From: Tragulus kanchil
Taxonomy: Eukaryota; Chordata; Mammalia; Artiodactyla; Tragulidae
DNA: 64,000 nucleotides
Reading direction: 5' to 3'
NCBI GenBank assembly: GCA_022376925.1
Contig: JAIOJX010000005.1
Location: 97,375,001-97,439,000, forward strand
Under the pieces are notes generated by a model that saw nothing but the letters and a program-made list of their open reading frames with translations, was not told the DNA's origin and searched no databases. This document shows positions 1-12,737 of this stretch, in pieces. The position numbers were made by a program, and so were the translations under genes. How positions within the stretch are numbered: the first letter of the stretch is position 1; each line of letters begins with the position of its first letter.

Positions 1-2404
1 AAATTTCACTAAACAGGAATTTTTAAAATATAAACATCAACAGTATGTTCCTTGTTCAACAATACTTTAGAAAATCTCAGGCTTCAGGCTGTAAATTATG
101 GCCTATATAATACATTATCCTCCAATACACTTCATTAATGAACTCATATTTCAGCTGATTCCATAAAACTGCCCAAAGAAATCCTTGAAGATTGTTCTTT
201 TAATAACTACAAATTATTCCTATCATCAATTCCACTTCTCCTAAGTGTTATAATATTGTTCACTGAATGAAAGTAGTGAGCTATTTTTGTATTTTCAGCT
301 GTAGAATACTCTTTAATCCTTATCTTGAATGTCAAACCTCTTATTTCTCAGTAAAAAGCAGACATTTCTGACAGCCAAGATAGCTCATCTTCAGAATCTG
401 AGGTCCAGAAAAATCTAGCATTAGCACACTAACAAAAGCACAAGTCTTTACAAACACTTCACAGCCTGACAGTTCGCCATTAATCAGCACATATTTATCA
501 GAAATTTAACAGGATATACAATTCCGATTAGTGAACTTCAGCACAGAATCATAAAACACATTCTAAATACAAGATTCAAGGCTGTAAAGAGAACCTTCCC
601 ATCTGCAGGGAAACCACTCTTTCCTTGTAAGAGCTTCCATGGAGCATCCTCTCTAGATGACATTATGGTTATTTTTTGCAAGGCATAGAGAAGTGGACTA
701 ACCACTCTCACATTTGATTGCCACTGACTTTCTGAAGATGACACTTCCTTGCAGAAATCTGTACAGTTACTTAACGTCTTTCTCTGTGCCTCATTTCTTT
801 GTATGTAGAATGAAGCTAATTTTCATTGGATTGCTTTGAGGAGGAAATGGATGATATAATCCATGAAGACCACTTAGAAGAATCCTGGCACAGCCATAAT
901 TAGTTCTGAGTGTTAGCTCTGGGTGTAGATGAGGATGGATGAGGATGGATGGTTTTACGTTCAATCTTTCCAGAAAGAGGATTAATAACTCAATATTCTT
1001 TGCTGAATTAAGCTGAAAAAAGTATCAGATACTTCTTTATATTCGAAGGTACAGTAAGTCCTAAACCACAAAATTGCTTGGAACAATATACAGGCAATGA
1101 AACCATAACTTCAGATACCTCGTTAGCCTCTTTGTGTGGTACAAAGGCCTGGTTCTAGCATTCTTTTCAGTTGTGATCTTCTTTTGCTTCCAGTAGTTTA
1201 TCAAGTAAAGTGGCCACTTTATACATTACTGCAGTTTTAAAATTCACATTTAAGTAAGAATCACTTTTTTTGGCATCTGCTGTGAGATACTTGAGAGTAA
1301 AAGGACACTGTAAAGAACTCAAACTCTGGAAAGAATGTATATATCAGATACATTAAAAAGACGCTTATTTTTCTAGCCATCTTCTCCCTTTTACAAAAAT
1401 CTATTTCTGAAGCTACCTGCTTTGCCACTCCACTTTTTGCTCTCAGTACAGGATTGCTATGTGTCTCCAGGACTGGTGGGCTGACAGCCCATCTAAGACT
1501 TTCACTGCCACCATGAAAAGGGCCTGGCAAACTTGTCATTTAAGGGCTGGAGAGCAAATTCTTTAGATAGTATGGGCGATGTGGTTTCTATCATAGTACT
1601 CAACTCCGAAAGCAGCTACAGACAATGTGTAACAACAAAACAATATGTGCATGTCTATGTCCCAAAAAAACTTCATTTAGAAAAACAGGTAGGGAGCCCA
1701 CAAGTCAGAGTTTGCTGAGTCTAATCTAAAAGATCATGTCCAAATTGTTGTTAATCTCAGAAATAACCAGCTAGATGAAATCCAAGGTCTAAAGCCTTTA
1801 ATAACTGTTTTAGGCAGAGTTCTTCATAGAAATAGAACCATCCACACATATGTGTGTATATGCATATATGTGTGTGCGCGCGCGTGTGTATACATATATA
1901 TATATAATTTTATATAAAGACTTTACAATAAGGAGTCTTCTCATGCAATTATGGAGGCTGACAATCTTCAAGATCTGCTGGAGACCCAAGAGAGCTGATG
2001 ATCTAAGTTCTAGTTCAAATCCAAACGCCTGAGAACCACCAGAGCCAATGGTATACTCCTAGTCCAAAGAGTCACAGGTTCAGATCCAAGAAGAGTTGAT
2101 GTTTCAGTTTCAGTTCAAAGGGAGGAAATAACTCATGTCTCAGCTCAAAGACAGTCAGGCAGAAAGAGTTTCCTCTGGTTCATAGAGTCAACCTTTCTGT
2201 TCAATTCAGGTCTTTAACTGAATAGGATTAGATTCGGATGAGCCACATCAAGGAGGGCAATCAGCTTTACTAAGTCTATGGATTTAAATGTTAAACTCAT
2301 CTAAGAACACACAAAAACACTCAGAATAACTTGATCAAATAGTTTGATCAAATATCTGGATACTCAGTGATACAGTCAAGTTGACATACAAAATTAAACA
2401 CCAA
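1..2404. other. Intron sequence without recognised elements
   Basis: A/T-rich unique-looking DNA. The only structured part is an alternating pyrimidine-purine tract at 1845-1910. Short ORFs on both strands (for example 1261-1539) show no splice sites or family motifs that I recognise. I see no RYR2 exon here. Confidence 0.6.
1845..1910. repeat. (TG/CA)n-(TA)n simple repeat
   Basis: Alternating TG, CG and TA dinucleotides, including a GCGCGCG core near 1877-1884. This could form left-handed DNA, but it is an ordinary microsatellite type. Confidence 0.85.
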
Positions 2405-2418
2405 AATAACTGAGAGAA

Positions 2419-2692
2419 GGTTTCCCTGGTGATCCAGTGGGTAAGGACACTGCCTTGCAGTTCAGGGGGCGCCAGTTTGATCCCTGGCCTGAGAAGATCC
2501 CACGTGCCGTGGAGCGACTGGACTGACGTGTCCAACTACCAAGCCAGAGCTCTGGAGCGCATGCGCCCAGAGCCGGTGCTCTGCAATGAGGGAGGCCACT
2601 GCGATGGGAGGCCCACACAGGCCAAAGAACAAACATGGATGAAAATAAATAAATGAAAGACCAATAGAAGTGGCCAAATAAATAAATAAATA
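2419..2692 (+). mobile_element. tRNA-derived SINE, GACCAATAGAAGTGGCC family
   Basis: Head TTTCCCTGGTGATCCAGTGG, a B-box-like GTTTGATCCCTGG and the family 3' end GACCAATAGAAGTGGCC, then an (AAAT)n tail. A 14-bp target-site duplication, AATAACTGAGAGAA, lies at 2405-2418 and 2693-2706. This is one of about ten copies of the family in the window. Confidence 0.9.
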
Positions 2693-2706
2693 AATAACTG
2701 AGAGAA

Positions 2707-4403
2707 AATCTAACTTATCTGTCTATATTTCTAAACCTGGAATTAATATGTACATTGCAAGGGATTTCTTTTTTTTCCCTCTCAAAGATAACGATGGATA
2801 AATTCAGTGTTTTATAGCACTTGAATCATCCATCCTTCCCCAAATTATTTGTTTGATCAGTGAAGCATTAGCAGTAGAACTATCTTATGCCTGAATTACA
2901 AAAAGAAAAATTAGGTTGTTTTCAATGTATGTTTGTTTCTTCAACACAGGGAAGCCCTAAATTTGCTATATTGTTTTAACACTGAACAGCTTACAGCCAA
3001 CTGTTACTGCAATACCACAGACACCACCTTATTTTCTTCAAGTGAACTTTTTCTTCTTAACATTTGCCATATGACTTTAAAACAATGGGGATAAGAAACG
3101 TTGGTATTAGAGTTCTCATTTTTGAAAACATCCTGGTTTCATTTTTGCCAGAGAGAAGCTGGAGTGTATACCAAATGCTTAATAACAAAAGAGGGAACAA
3201 AGAAAAAATAGTAAAAGGAAATTTATCATTTATATTCAATTCTGATAATGTATCAATTACACGTTAAAAACAGAGAAGAGCAGGTTACTGACTTCTGAAG
3301 ACTGCCTTGCCATTTCAACTGTTTATGATATGTTTATGTAGAATTTAGTAGGGACAAAAATGTCGTATCATACTTTAGTTACTGCAATGAAGGAGAGTAA
3401 AAAAATAAAATAGCAGAATTCTTCATTTTTCCAAACTTAATGTTTAATAGATGAATGAAGGGCCACAAATTAAGTTCTATTTTGAAAAAATACTTTTTTT
3501 CATTCTAATAAAATAGGTTTTAAAAGTCATAATTGATATCCACAGGAGCTACTCTACGTTTTTTATCAAAATAAATATATTGCTTTAATATAAGTAGCAA
3601 CAATGATTGCTTTTCTCCTTTTTTTTTACACATGCATTTATTAACTTAAAATATCAGTGAGTATTGTTACAAACCACTACAGCTATAGGCTAACGAATAA
3701 AAAACATATGATTATATCAATAAATACAACAGGCATTCACAATGAAAACTCTCAGTCAACTTGGAATAGAAGGGAACTTCCTCACTTGATTATCTACAAT
3801 TACCATCCTACCTAATGGTAAGAAACTAGATGCTTTCCCCCTAAGATCAAGAACAAAGCAAGAATTTCCCCTCCACTCCTTTTCAACACTCTACTAGAAG
3901 TTTCATCTAATGGAGTAAGAAAGGGAAAAAAGGTATGTGAATCGAAAAAGAAAATTGCCATTTTTGTTGACAAATGGCATGACTGTCTATGTAGAAAATT
4001 CTACAGAATCAACAACAACAAAAATAAAAAGTCCTGGAGCCAAGGATCTATTTTAGGAAAGTCATAGGATACAAAAATTAAGGCACAAACTGGACTGCAC
4101 TCTTAAATACCAGTGATGAACAACAGGAATTTGAAATGAAAACACAATATTTATATTACCACCAAAAAGAAAAAAAGGTTCATGTCTTATATATCCAACA
4201 AAATATGTCCAAGATTTTTTATCATTTTATAGTTTTATGTTTTACACTTATGCCCATGATCCATTTTAATTGGATTTCATATAAAGTGTGAGGTTTGGAC
4301 TGTGGTTCATTTTTTTTGGTGGGGGTAGGCTATGGGTGTATCCCTTTGTTCCATCTGAGGGTCTTAAGTCTGGGGGAAAAATTCCTTCTTCTTTTCTTTT
4401 TCC
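2707..4403. other. Intron sequence without recognised elements
   Basis: A/T-rich DNA. The part near 3840-4240 has the wording of old L1 coding sequence (for example AGATCAAGAACAAAGCAAG and TGTCTATGTAGAAAATTC), so a diverged L1 ORF2 fragment on the plus strand is likely between about 3830 and 4330. No exon was seen. Confidence 0.5.
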
Positions 4404-6539
4404 GTCAGAGGCAATCTCTCTTCCATTTGTGTGCAAGACATTAAGCATAACAACCTCTTTGGATTTAGTCTTTCGGGAATAAAAGTCAGGAAGAAGCACG
4501 TTATATAAAACTTAAGCTTTGTGCCAACTCTCAAACCTCCCCTGAGAAGAAAAGTGCACTGAGGGTTGCTTAAGTGAGGGAAAATAACAGGAAAAGTACT
4601 AGGAGAAAACATAAATTAACATCACAAAAATTACCTCACAGGCAAAAGTTCTCCATGCTGACAAATATAGGAATTTCCTCTTAAGAATCTATATCAGATT
4701 GGCAAAATACCACAAACACTCCGCTAATTTTTTAATCACTGTCTTTAAGGCTCAGATTCCTGCTATAAGAATAGGAATTTTTCTCTGTAGAGCAACGTTA
4801 AGAATCTTCCAATATTTTCTTTTGTGATATTCCTGTGTGATTTTAATTGAAAAGCTGCAAAATGATAAATCATAGGAATACCCTGTCTGCTCTGTTAGGT
4901 CTGATCAAGACTTAATAAGAAGCCACATGTTAGTATGCTGTGGTTTGTCTTGTGTTTCCTTAGAAATAGAGGTTTACATCACTCGTTGTGACGTATCTGT
5001 TGGTGATAATCTGTTTGTTTTTGAAAATAAAATTTTGCCTTGTTTATTGCTGAAAAAGAAAAGAATCTTCCAATACAGAAGGCTCTAAGCCAAGGATATG
5101 GAATACATTGTCCTTGAAATAGTGTTCTATTCACTAAGGCTGGTAGGCTGGTTTAGTAAGATGGCTTTTCTTCACCTCCTGGAATTGCAGCTGGATAATA
5201 ATCTTTTAGGAATCCCCAAAATTATACAGATGAGGGCATCAAACCCTCATGAGCTAATCAAAGTGGTTCTCAATGCAGGGATCCCACTGCTCTTCTTAAA
5301 CATACAAGAAAGTGCCTGACCTTTTTTCTCCATTTACTTCTTTCACAAATACAAGACAATCAGCACTTGTGTGCAAATTCCCACATACACATAACTATAT
5401 AAAAGGGGTACAGCATGAATAATACAGTCCTGACTGAAAACTAAACAGCCCCCAAAAGAAAAAATAATACACAGTCTGGGGCTTTTCCCCCCGGGTCAGA
5501 GGCAATCTCTCTTCCATTTGTGTGCAAGACATTAAGCATAACAACCTCTTTGGATTTAGTCTTTCGGGAATAAAAGTCAGGAAGAAGCACGTTATATAAA
5601 ACTTAAGCTTTGTGCCAACTCTCAAACCTCCCCTGAGAAGAAAAGTGCACTGAGGGTTGCTTAAGTGAGGGAAAATAACAGGAAAAGTACTAGGAGAAAA
5701 CATAAATTAACATCACAAAAATTACCTCACAGGCAAAAGTTCTCCATGCTGACAAATATAGGAATTTCCTCTTAAGAATCTATATCAGATTGGCAAAATA
5801 CCACAAACACTCCGCTAATTTTTTAATCACTGTCTTTAAGGCTCAGATTCCTGCTATAAGAATAGGAATTTTTCTCTGTAGAGCAACGTTAAGAATCTTC
5901 CAATATTTTCTTTTGTGATATCCCTGTGTGGTTTTAATGGAAAAGCTGCAAAATGATAAATCATAGGAATACCCTATCTCCTCTGTTGGGTCTGATCAAG
6001 ACTTAATAAGAAGTCACACATTAGTATGTTGTGGTTTGTCTTGTGCTTCCTTAGAAATAGAGATTTACAGCACTTGTTGTCATATATCTGTTACTGGTAA
6101 GCTGTTTGTTTTTGAAAATAAAATTTTGCCCTGTTTATTGCTGAAAAAGAAAAGAATCTTCCAATACAGAAGGCTCTAAGCCAAGGATATGGAATACATT
6201 GTCCTTGAAATAGTGTTCTATTCACTAAGGCTGGTAGGCTGGTTTAGTAAGATGGCTTTTCTTCACCTCCTGGAATTGCAGCTGGATAATAATCTTTTAG
6301 GAATCCCCAAAATTATACAGATGAGGGCATCAAACCCTCATGAGCTAATCAAAGTGGTTCTCAATGCAGGGATCCCACTGCTCTTCTTAAACATACAAGA
6401 AAGTGCCTGACCTTTTTTCTCCATTTACTTCTTTCACAAATACAAGACAATCAGCACTTGTGTGCAAATTCCCACATACACATAACTATATAAAAGGGGT
6501 ACAGCATGAATAATACAGTCCTGACTGAAAACTAAACAG
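4404..6539. repeat. Tandem duplication 1 (4404-5448 and 5495-6539)
   Basis: The two copies are offset by 1,091 bp with a 46-bp spacer (5449-5494). The copies are identical by eye except for a block at about 4829-5045 versus 5920-6136, where roughly 20 bases differ. The spacer ends with a garbled, GC-rich version of the sequence at 4370-4404. The segment 6274-6539 is used again in the next duplication and so exists three times in the window. Confidence 0.97.
4815..5060 (+). pseudogene. 5'-truncated retrocopy of an mRNA 3' end
   Basis: A 246-bp insert is flanked by a perfect 15-bp direct repeat, AAGAATCTTCCAATA, at 4800-4814 and 5061-5075. The insert carries AATAAA at 5026-5031, about 21 bases of sequence and then an A-rich tail, the structure of a processed transcript inserted by L1 machinery. 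I do not recognise the parent gene; it appears to be 3'-UTR only. A second version sits at 5906-6151 in the duplicated segment with the same target repeats, but the insert differs at about 20 bases. Confidence 0.75.
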
Positions 6540-8463
6540 AAGAGATAAACACACACACCAATAAGGATAATAAAAGGCAGTATGGGATACATGCCATCTG
6601 TCTGGGGCAATTAAAGACAAGACAATTCTACTACCAACACATCTTCAACCAAATTAAGTTCAATTAGTAGTACTGTATTAATGTAATAATGTATTACCAG
6701 ACCCTAGACAAGCAAGTTTCATCTATAAATCCTCTGAAGAACAGGAAAAATCACTCACACACAATTTTCATTGAGAGATGACCCTACTAGAATGGAGGGT
6801 TCAAACTAATTATTGGGAGAAAAAGCTTGTTTCAACTGACTTACAGGCTAACAAAAGTATCACCTCTAAATCAGCTGCAACAAAGACTCCTCCTTATCTG
6901 ATCTTTTTCAATGGGTAGAACCTAAAATATGCTTTCCAACCTAAGCCACCCTCCTGTAACCTGACCTCTGGACACACCTCTACCCTCATGTCATATAAGG
7001 AACAAGCCTGACCTCCCCACCAACAAAGCACACAAGAGGAGCATGTTATTTGTTCTTGCTCCATCTTGCTGTGGCAAGGGCCCCAGTAAAATCTTGCCTG
7101 AAAAAGATATCTTTTCTACAATCTTCTAAAATCTCACTTTTTTTTAATAGCCAGCACATACCAAATGGCTAGATAGAGTTAGTCGCTCAGTTGTGCCTGA
7201 CTCTTTTGTGATGCCATGGATTGTAGTCTTCCAGGCTCCTCTGACCATGGGATTTTTTAGCCAAGAAAACTAGAGTAGATTGCCATTCCCTTCTCCAGAG
7301 GATCTTCCCAACCCAGGGATCGAACTCTAGAACCTACAAGCTCTCAATAGAAAAAAACTGTGGCATCAAACCCTCATGAGTTTTTAAATTGCAGCTGGAT
7401 AATAATCTTAGGAATCCCCAAAATTATACAGATGAGGGCATCAAACCCTCATGAGCTAATCAAAGTGGTTCTCAATGCAGGGATCCCACTGCTCTTCTTA
7501 AACATACAAGAAAGTGCCTGACCTTTTTTCTCCATTTACTTCTTTCACAAATACAAGACAATCAGCACTTGTGTGCAAATTCCCACATACACATAACTAT
7601 ATAAAAGGGGTACAGCATGAATAATACAGTCCTGACTGAAAACTAAACAGAAGAGATAAACACACACACCAATAAGGATAATAAAAGGCAGTATGGGATA
7701 CATGCCATCTGTCTGGGGCAATTAAAGACAAGACAATTCTACTACCAACACATCTTCAACCAAATTAAGTTCAATTAGTAGTACTGTATTAATGTAATAA
7801 TGTATTACCAGACCCTAGACAAGCAAGTTTCATCTATAAATCCTCTGAAGAACAGGAAAAATCACTCACACACAATTTTCATTGAGAGATGACCCTACTA
7901 GAATGGAGGGTTCAAACTAATTATTGGGAGAAAAAGCTTGTTTCAACTGACTTACAGGCTAACAAAAGTATCACCTCTAAATCAGCTGCAACAAAGACTC
8001 CTCCTTATCTGATCTTTTTCAATGGGTAGAACCTAAAATATGCTTTCCAACCTAAGCCACCCTCCTGTAACCTGACCTCTGGACACACCTCTACCCTCAT
8101 GTCATATAAGGAACAAGCCTGACCTCCCCACCAACAAAGCACACAAGAGGAGCATGTTATTTGTTCTTGCTCCATCTTGCTGTGGCAAGGGCCCCAGTAA
8201 AATCTTGCCTGAAAAAAAAGATATCTTTTCTACAATCTTCTAAAATCTCACTTTTTTTTAATAGCCAGCACATACCAAATGGCTAGATAGAGTTAGTCGC
8301 TCAGTTGTGCCTGACTCTTTTGTGATGCCATGGATTGTAGTCTTCCAGGCTCCTCTGACCATGGGATTTTTTAGCCAAGAAAACTAGAGTAGATTGCCAT
8401 TCCCTTCTCCAGAGGATCTTCCCAACCCAGGGATCGAACTCTAGAACCTACAAGCTCTCAATA
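6274..8463. repeat. Tandem duplication 2 (6274-7349 and 7387-8463)
   Basis: The offset is 1,111-1,114 bp, with a 37-bp spacer that contains a stray piece (GGCATCAAACCCTCATGAG) of the repeated segment itself. Copy 2 lacks two T near 7410 and has three extra A near 8213. The segment holds a Bov-tA-type SINE. Confidence 0.97.
7176..7336 (-). mobile_element. Bov-tA/Bov-A type SINE (copies at 8290 and 9402)
   Basis: Reverse-strand match to the ruminant SINE: GTCGCTCAGTTGTGCCTGAC, a TGCCATGGATTGTAG motif, CCTTCTCCAGAGGATCTTCC and an ATCGAAC box. The same element is present in the duplicated segments at about 8290-8450 and 9402-9562, so there is one real insertion shown three times. Confidence 0.85.
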
Positions 8464-10333
8464 AACATGTAAGGAACTGAGTTAAAATGACTGAAAAACA
8501 GCCCTAGGATTAAAAGATTATTACACATATCCTTAGTAGAATTTCTCCTTGGACCCCAGTCTACTACGTAAGTGCCTATGAGAGTGTTTGGCTGACAACT
8601 ACACCTCAGGCAGGCGCTGAGACAAGCTGTCAATAATCTCTTCATGTTAACAGTGAAATAAAGAAGTATATGCCTATACAGCACTTAAAGAAGTATCACA
8701 TATTTACCTAGGGCAGAATTTGTGAGATTTCTATATAGAAGTTTTTGCAAAAGGAGAAACAGACATGTTTTGAGATGATACGTCTATATAAAGTATAAAT
8801 GAATTATTGTGGATTAAAGGCAATAGCATCAAGGCTTCCAGTTCAAGATGGTAAAGTAGAAGGACTTGCCCTCATTTCCTCCTGTAAGAAAACCAAGATC
8901 ACAACTACTTGTTGAATAACTGCTGACAGGAGGACGCTGGAACCTACCAGAAAAGATGCCCCACATCCAAAGACAAAGAAGAAGCCACATCAAGATGTTA
9001 GGAGGGGCACAATCATGATGAAATTAACCCCATACCAGCCATGGGGTGACCCACCAACTGGAAAACCATAATACTAACAATGTTCTCCCACTGTTGTGAA
9101 GATTCAGAACCCCACATCAGGTCTTCCACCTGGGGACCTAACAAAGCAACTGAAATCCCTAGGAATCTGACCTTGAAGGCCAGCAGGACTTGATTACAAG
9201 ACTTCCACAGGTCTGGGATCAGGAACAAGACTGACCTCCCCACCAACAAAGCACACAAGAGGAGCATGTTATTTGTTCTTGCTCCATCTTGCTGTGGCAA
9301 GGGCCCCAGTAAAATCTTGCCTGAAAAAAAAGATATCTTTTCTACAATCTTCTAAAATCTCACTTTTTTTTAATAGCCAGCACATACCAAATGGCTAGAT
9401 AGAGTTAGTCGCTCAGTTGTGCCTGACTCTTTTGTGATGCCATGGATTGTAGTCTTCCAGGCTCCTCTGACCATGGGATTTTTTAGCCAAGAAAACTAGA
9501 GTAGATTGCCATTCCCTTCTCCAGAGGATCTTCCCAACCCAGGGATCGAACTCTAGAACCTACAAGCTCTCAATAAACATGTAAGGAACTGAGTTAAAAT
9601 GACTGAAAAACAGCCCTAGGATTAAAAGATTATTACACATATCCTTAGTAGAATTTCTCCTTGGACCCCAGTCTACTACGTAAGTGCCTATGAGAGTGTT
9701 TGGCTGACAACTACACCTCAGGCAGGCGCTGAGACAAGCTGTCAATAATCTCTTCATGTTAACAGTGAAATAAAGAAGTATATGCCTATACAGCACTTAA
9801 AGAAGTATCACATATTTACCTAGGGCAGAATTTGTGAGATTTCTATATAGAAGTTTTTGCAAAAGGAGAAACAGACATGTTTTGAGATGATACGTCTATA
9901 TAAAGTATAAATGAATTATTGTGGATTAAAGGCAATAGCATCAAGGCTTCCAGTTCAAGATGGTAAAGTAGAAGGACTTGCCCTCATTTCCTCCTGTAAG
10001 AAAACCAAGATCACAACTACTTGTTGAATAACTGCTGACAGGAGGACGCTGGAACCTACCAGAAAAGATGCCCCACATCCAAAGACAAAGAAGAAGCCAC
10101 ATCAAGATGTTAGGAGGGGCACAATCATGATGAAATTAACCCCATACCAGCCATGGGGTGACCCACCAACTGGAAAACCATAATACTAACAATGTTCTCC
10201 CACTGTTGTGAAGATTCAGAACCCCACATCAGGTCTTCCACCTGGGGACCTAACAAAGCAACTGGAAATCCCTAGGGAATCTGACCTTGAAGGCCAGCAG
10301 GACTTGATTACAAGACTTCCACAGGTCTGGGAT
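8109..10333. repeat. Tandem duplication 3 (8109-9219 and 9221-10333)
   Basis: The copies almost abut; the offset is 1,112-1,114 bp. The first 355 bases also occur in duplication 2, so that part is present three times (about 6995, 8109 and 9221). The copies differ by single-base indels near 10263 and 10275. Confidence 0.97.
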
Positions 10334-11850
10334 AAAGAGACTCCAGTCTTGGAGGGCACAAACAAAACCTTCTGAGCACTAAGACTCAAAGGAAAGGAGC
10401 AATGACTCCACAGGGAATTGAACCAAAACTACCTGCTGGTGCTGGAGGGTCTCCTGTGAAGGCAGGGGTCAGCAACGACTCACCACAGGGATGGCGGGAC
10501 CAGCAGCAACTATCTGGGAAGGTCCTCTTTGGAGGTCGTCATGAACCTCATTATCGAGCCCTAGTAGACCCGAGGGCTGGGTTGCCTCAGGCCAAAAACA
10601 CAGGGAGAGTAGCTATCAACAGATAATTGAATTAAACCTTTACTGAGAAAGGTCCTGCCCACCAGAGTAAGACTCAGTTTTTCCCACTACCAGTCCCTCC
10701 CATCAGGAAGCTCACACAAGCCTCCTAGCTTCCTCCTCCAGAGGGCAGACAGAAGATGCAAAAAGAACCACAATCCCACAGCGACTAAAATAAAATCAGA
10801 TTACAGGAAGTTAATCAGCATGAAAAACTAGAAAGTTTTGTCTCAAATGAAGGGACAAGATAAAACCAAAGTGAAACAACTAAATGAAGTGGAGATAGGC
10901 AAACTTCCAGAAAAAGAATTCAGAATAATGATAGTGAATATGACTCAGGGTCTTGGAAATAGAAGGGAGGCAGGGATTGAGAAGATGCAAGAAATGTTTA
11001 CAAAAGACCTAACGAACAACAAAAAAAGAGATGAGTAATACACTAGAAGAAATCCACAGCAGAATAACCGAGACAGAAGCATGGATAAATGACCTGGAGG
11101 ACAGAATGGTAGAACTCACTGGCCCAGAACACAATATAGAAAAAAGAATGAAAAGAAAGGAAGACAGTTTAAGAGAGCTATGAGACAACACTAAATGCAC
11201 GAACATTAGTGAACATTCACTAAATGCTCATGGAGAAAGGACCTGAGAACATATTTGAAGAGGTAATAGCTGAAAATCTCTCTAACATGAGAAAGGAAAT
11301 AATCAACCAAATCATGGAAGCATAGAGTCCCAGACAAGATAAACACAAGACAGAATACACCAAGAATCACAGTAGTCAAACTGACAAAAATTAAACATAG
11401 AAATAAAATATTAAAAGCAACAATGGAAAAACAACAAATAACATACAAGGGAACTCCCATTAGGTTATCATCTGATTTCTCAAGAAAAACTCTACAAGCC
11501 AGAAGGGAATGGCATGACATATTTAAAGTGATTAAAGGGAAGAACCTGCAACCAAGATTACTCTGCCCAACAAGAGTACTTCAGATTTGACGGAGAAATC
11601 AAAAGCTTTCCAGAGAAACAAAAGTTAAGAGAATTCAGGACCATCAAACAGCTTTACAACAAATGCTAAAGGAACTTCTCTAGGTAGGAAACACAAGAGA
11701 AGGAAAAGCCTTACCTACAGAAAATAAACCCAAAACAATTAAGAAAATGGTAATAGGTTCATACATAATGGTAATTAACTTAAATGTAAATGGATAAAAT
11801 ACATCAAGCAAAAGGCACAGACTGGCTGAGTGGATGAAAACATGTGCAGG
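8838..11850 (+). mobile_element. L1 retrotransposon, 5' UTR through ORF1, 3' truncated
   Basis: The sequence begins like an artiodactyl L1 5' UTR (AGTTCAAGATGGTAAAGTAG), continues through the UTR and reaches ORF1 near 10830. Recognisable ORF1 wording includes NEVEIGKLPEKEFRIMIVNM (10898-10957) and coiled-coil-like sequence, then the C-terminal part on to AATGCTAAAGGAACTTCTCT. The match ends near 11850, just after the ORF1 to ORF2 spacer. ORF1 is broken by stops and frameshifts, so it makes no protein. The left part overlaps duplication 3, so the UTR is partly shown twice. A copy with a 5' end and no ORF2 is unusual, since most defective L1s are 5'-truncated. Confidence 0.85.
10838..11520 (+). 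pseudogene. L1 ORF1 remnant
   Basis: The frame from 10838 encodes 66 residues including KVKQLNEVEIGKLPEKEF, then stops; later ORF1 segments (AGCATGGATAAATGACCTGG at 11080; GAACTCCCATTAGG near 11451) lie in other frames. ORF1p is the RNA-binding trimeric chaperone of L1. This copy is decayed. Confidence 0.8.
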
Positions 11851-12559
11851 TATGTGCTTCCATTTACCACATCACTCTGCTTGACCCCTCAAATTATGTG
11901 TAATTGTCTTACATTGTTAGGCTAATCGTGTTCTTATTATGGCTTGCAAATGTAATTATCTTTGATTTTTTGATCTATTTATTGTGAAAACTGATAAACA
12001 TCTTTTACTTTTGTGATTATATAACTATTACTCATTATTATTAACCACTGCATCATGGTATTAACCACTGCATCATGAAACAGGAAAATTATAGACTTCT
12101 ACATCACGAAAACTACCATTGAATAGAAAAGCCTGTCATCACTTTTAAACTCAAGATGCATATTAGAATTATCTTTGAATTTTTTGAAAAATACAAATGC
12201 CCAGGTATTGTTTTTTCACGAGAGCTCCAGATATGTTTCTAATGAGAAGTCATGTTCAAAAACAAGTAGACTATATGAGGACCTTCTACTTTTATCTAGT
12301 TTGTTGTACTTTTTCTATTTCATATTCAGAGCTCCCATTTCATTTAGTTTATGTTTTCTAATTTCTCTGTCTCTTGTCTTTTTTTGTTCTTTCTCAAGTC
12401 TTTATCAAGCATAGCAGAAAAGCTCTTATGTATGTATATAAATAATATGTATAATATGTATGCTTTAGAAAACTTATGAATTTTTGCCTAACTAAAAAAC
12501 TTATCACATTTTGATTCTACTTGTTTGACTTAGTATAAATTGAATGCTGTTTCTAATTT
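11851..12559. other. Intron sequence without recognised elements
   Basis: A/T-rich DNA. A short local duplication, ATTAACCACTGCATCATG, occurs at about 12040 and 12060. The 79-residue ORF at 12175-12414 is low-complexity and not supported. Confidence 0.5.
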
Positions 12560-12710
12560 AAAAAAAATGCAACAAGCAACAAAGTTTTACTATAGAGCAT
12601 AGGGAACTACAGTCAAAATCTTGTAATAACTTTAATGGAAAATAATTTCAAAAATAACATGCATGTATGTATACCTGAATCACACACAAAAAGAATTCTA
12701 CTTTTTGAAA
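12560..12710 (+). mobile_element. L1 3'-UTR fragment
   Basis: TATAGAGCATAGGGAACTAC followed by a weakly matching ...AATGGAAAATAA... and CCTGAATCAC is the usual wording of the 3' UTR of artiodactyl L1 subfamilies. Short and diverged. Confidence 0.65.
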
Positions 12711-12737
12711 TTTGGTAATATTTATATATATATATTT

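Noticed and set aside
1261..1539. 92-residue minus-strand ORF as a possible RYR2 or other exon
   Set aside because: It does not match the RYR2 sequence expected after residue 258 and shows no convincing splice-site arrangement.
4404..10333. CRISPR-like array because of repeated direct copies
   Set aside because: Units are over 1 kb and the DNA is clearly mammalian; there are no short regular repeats and spacers.
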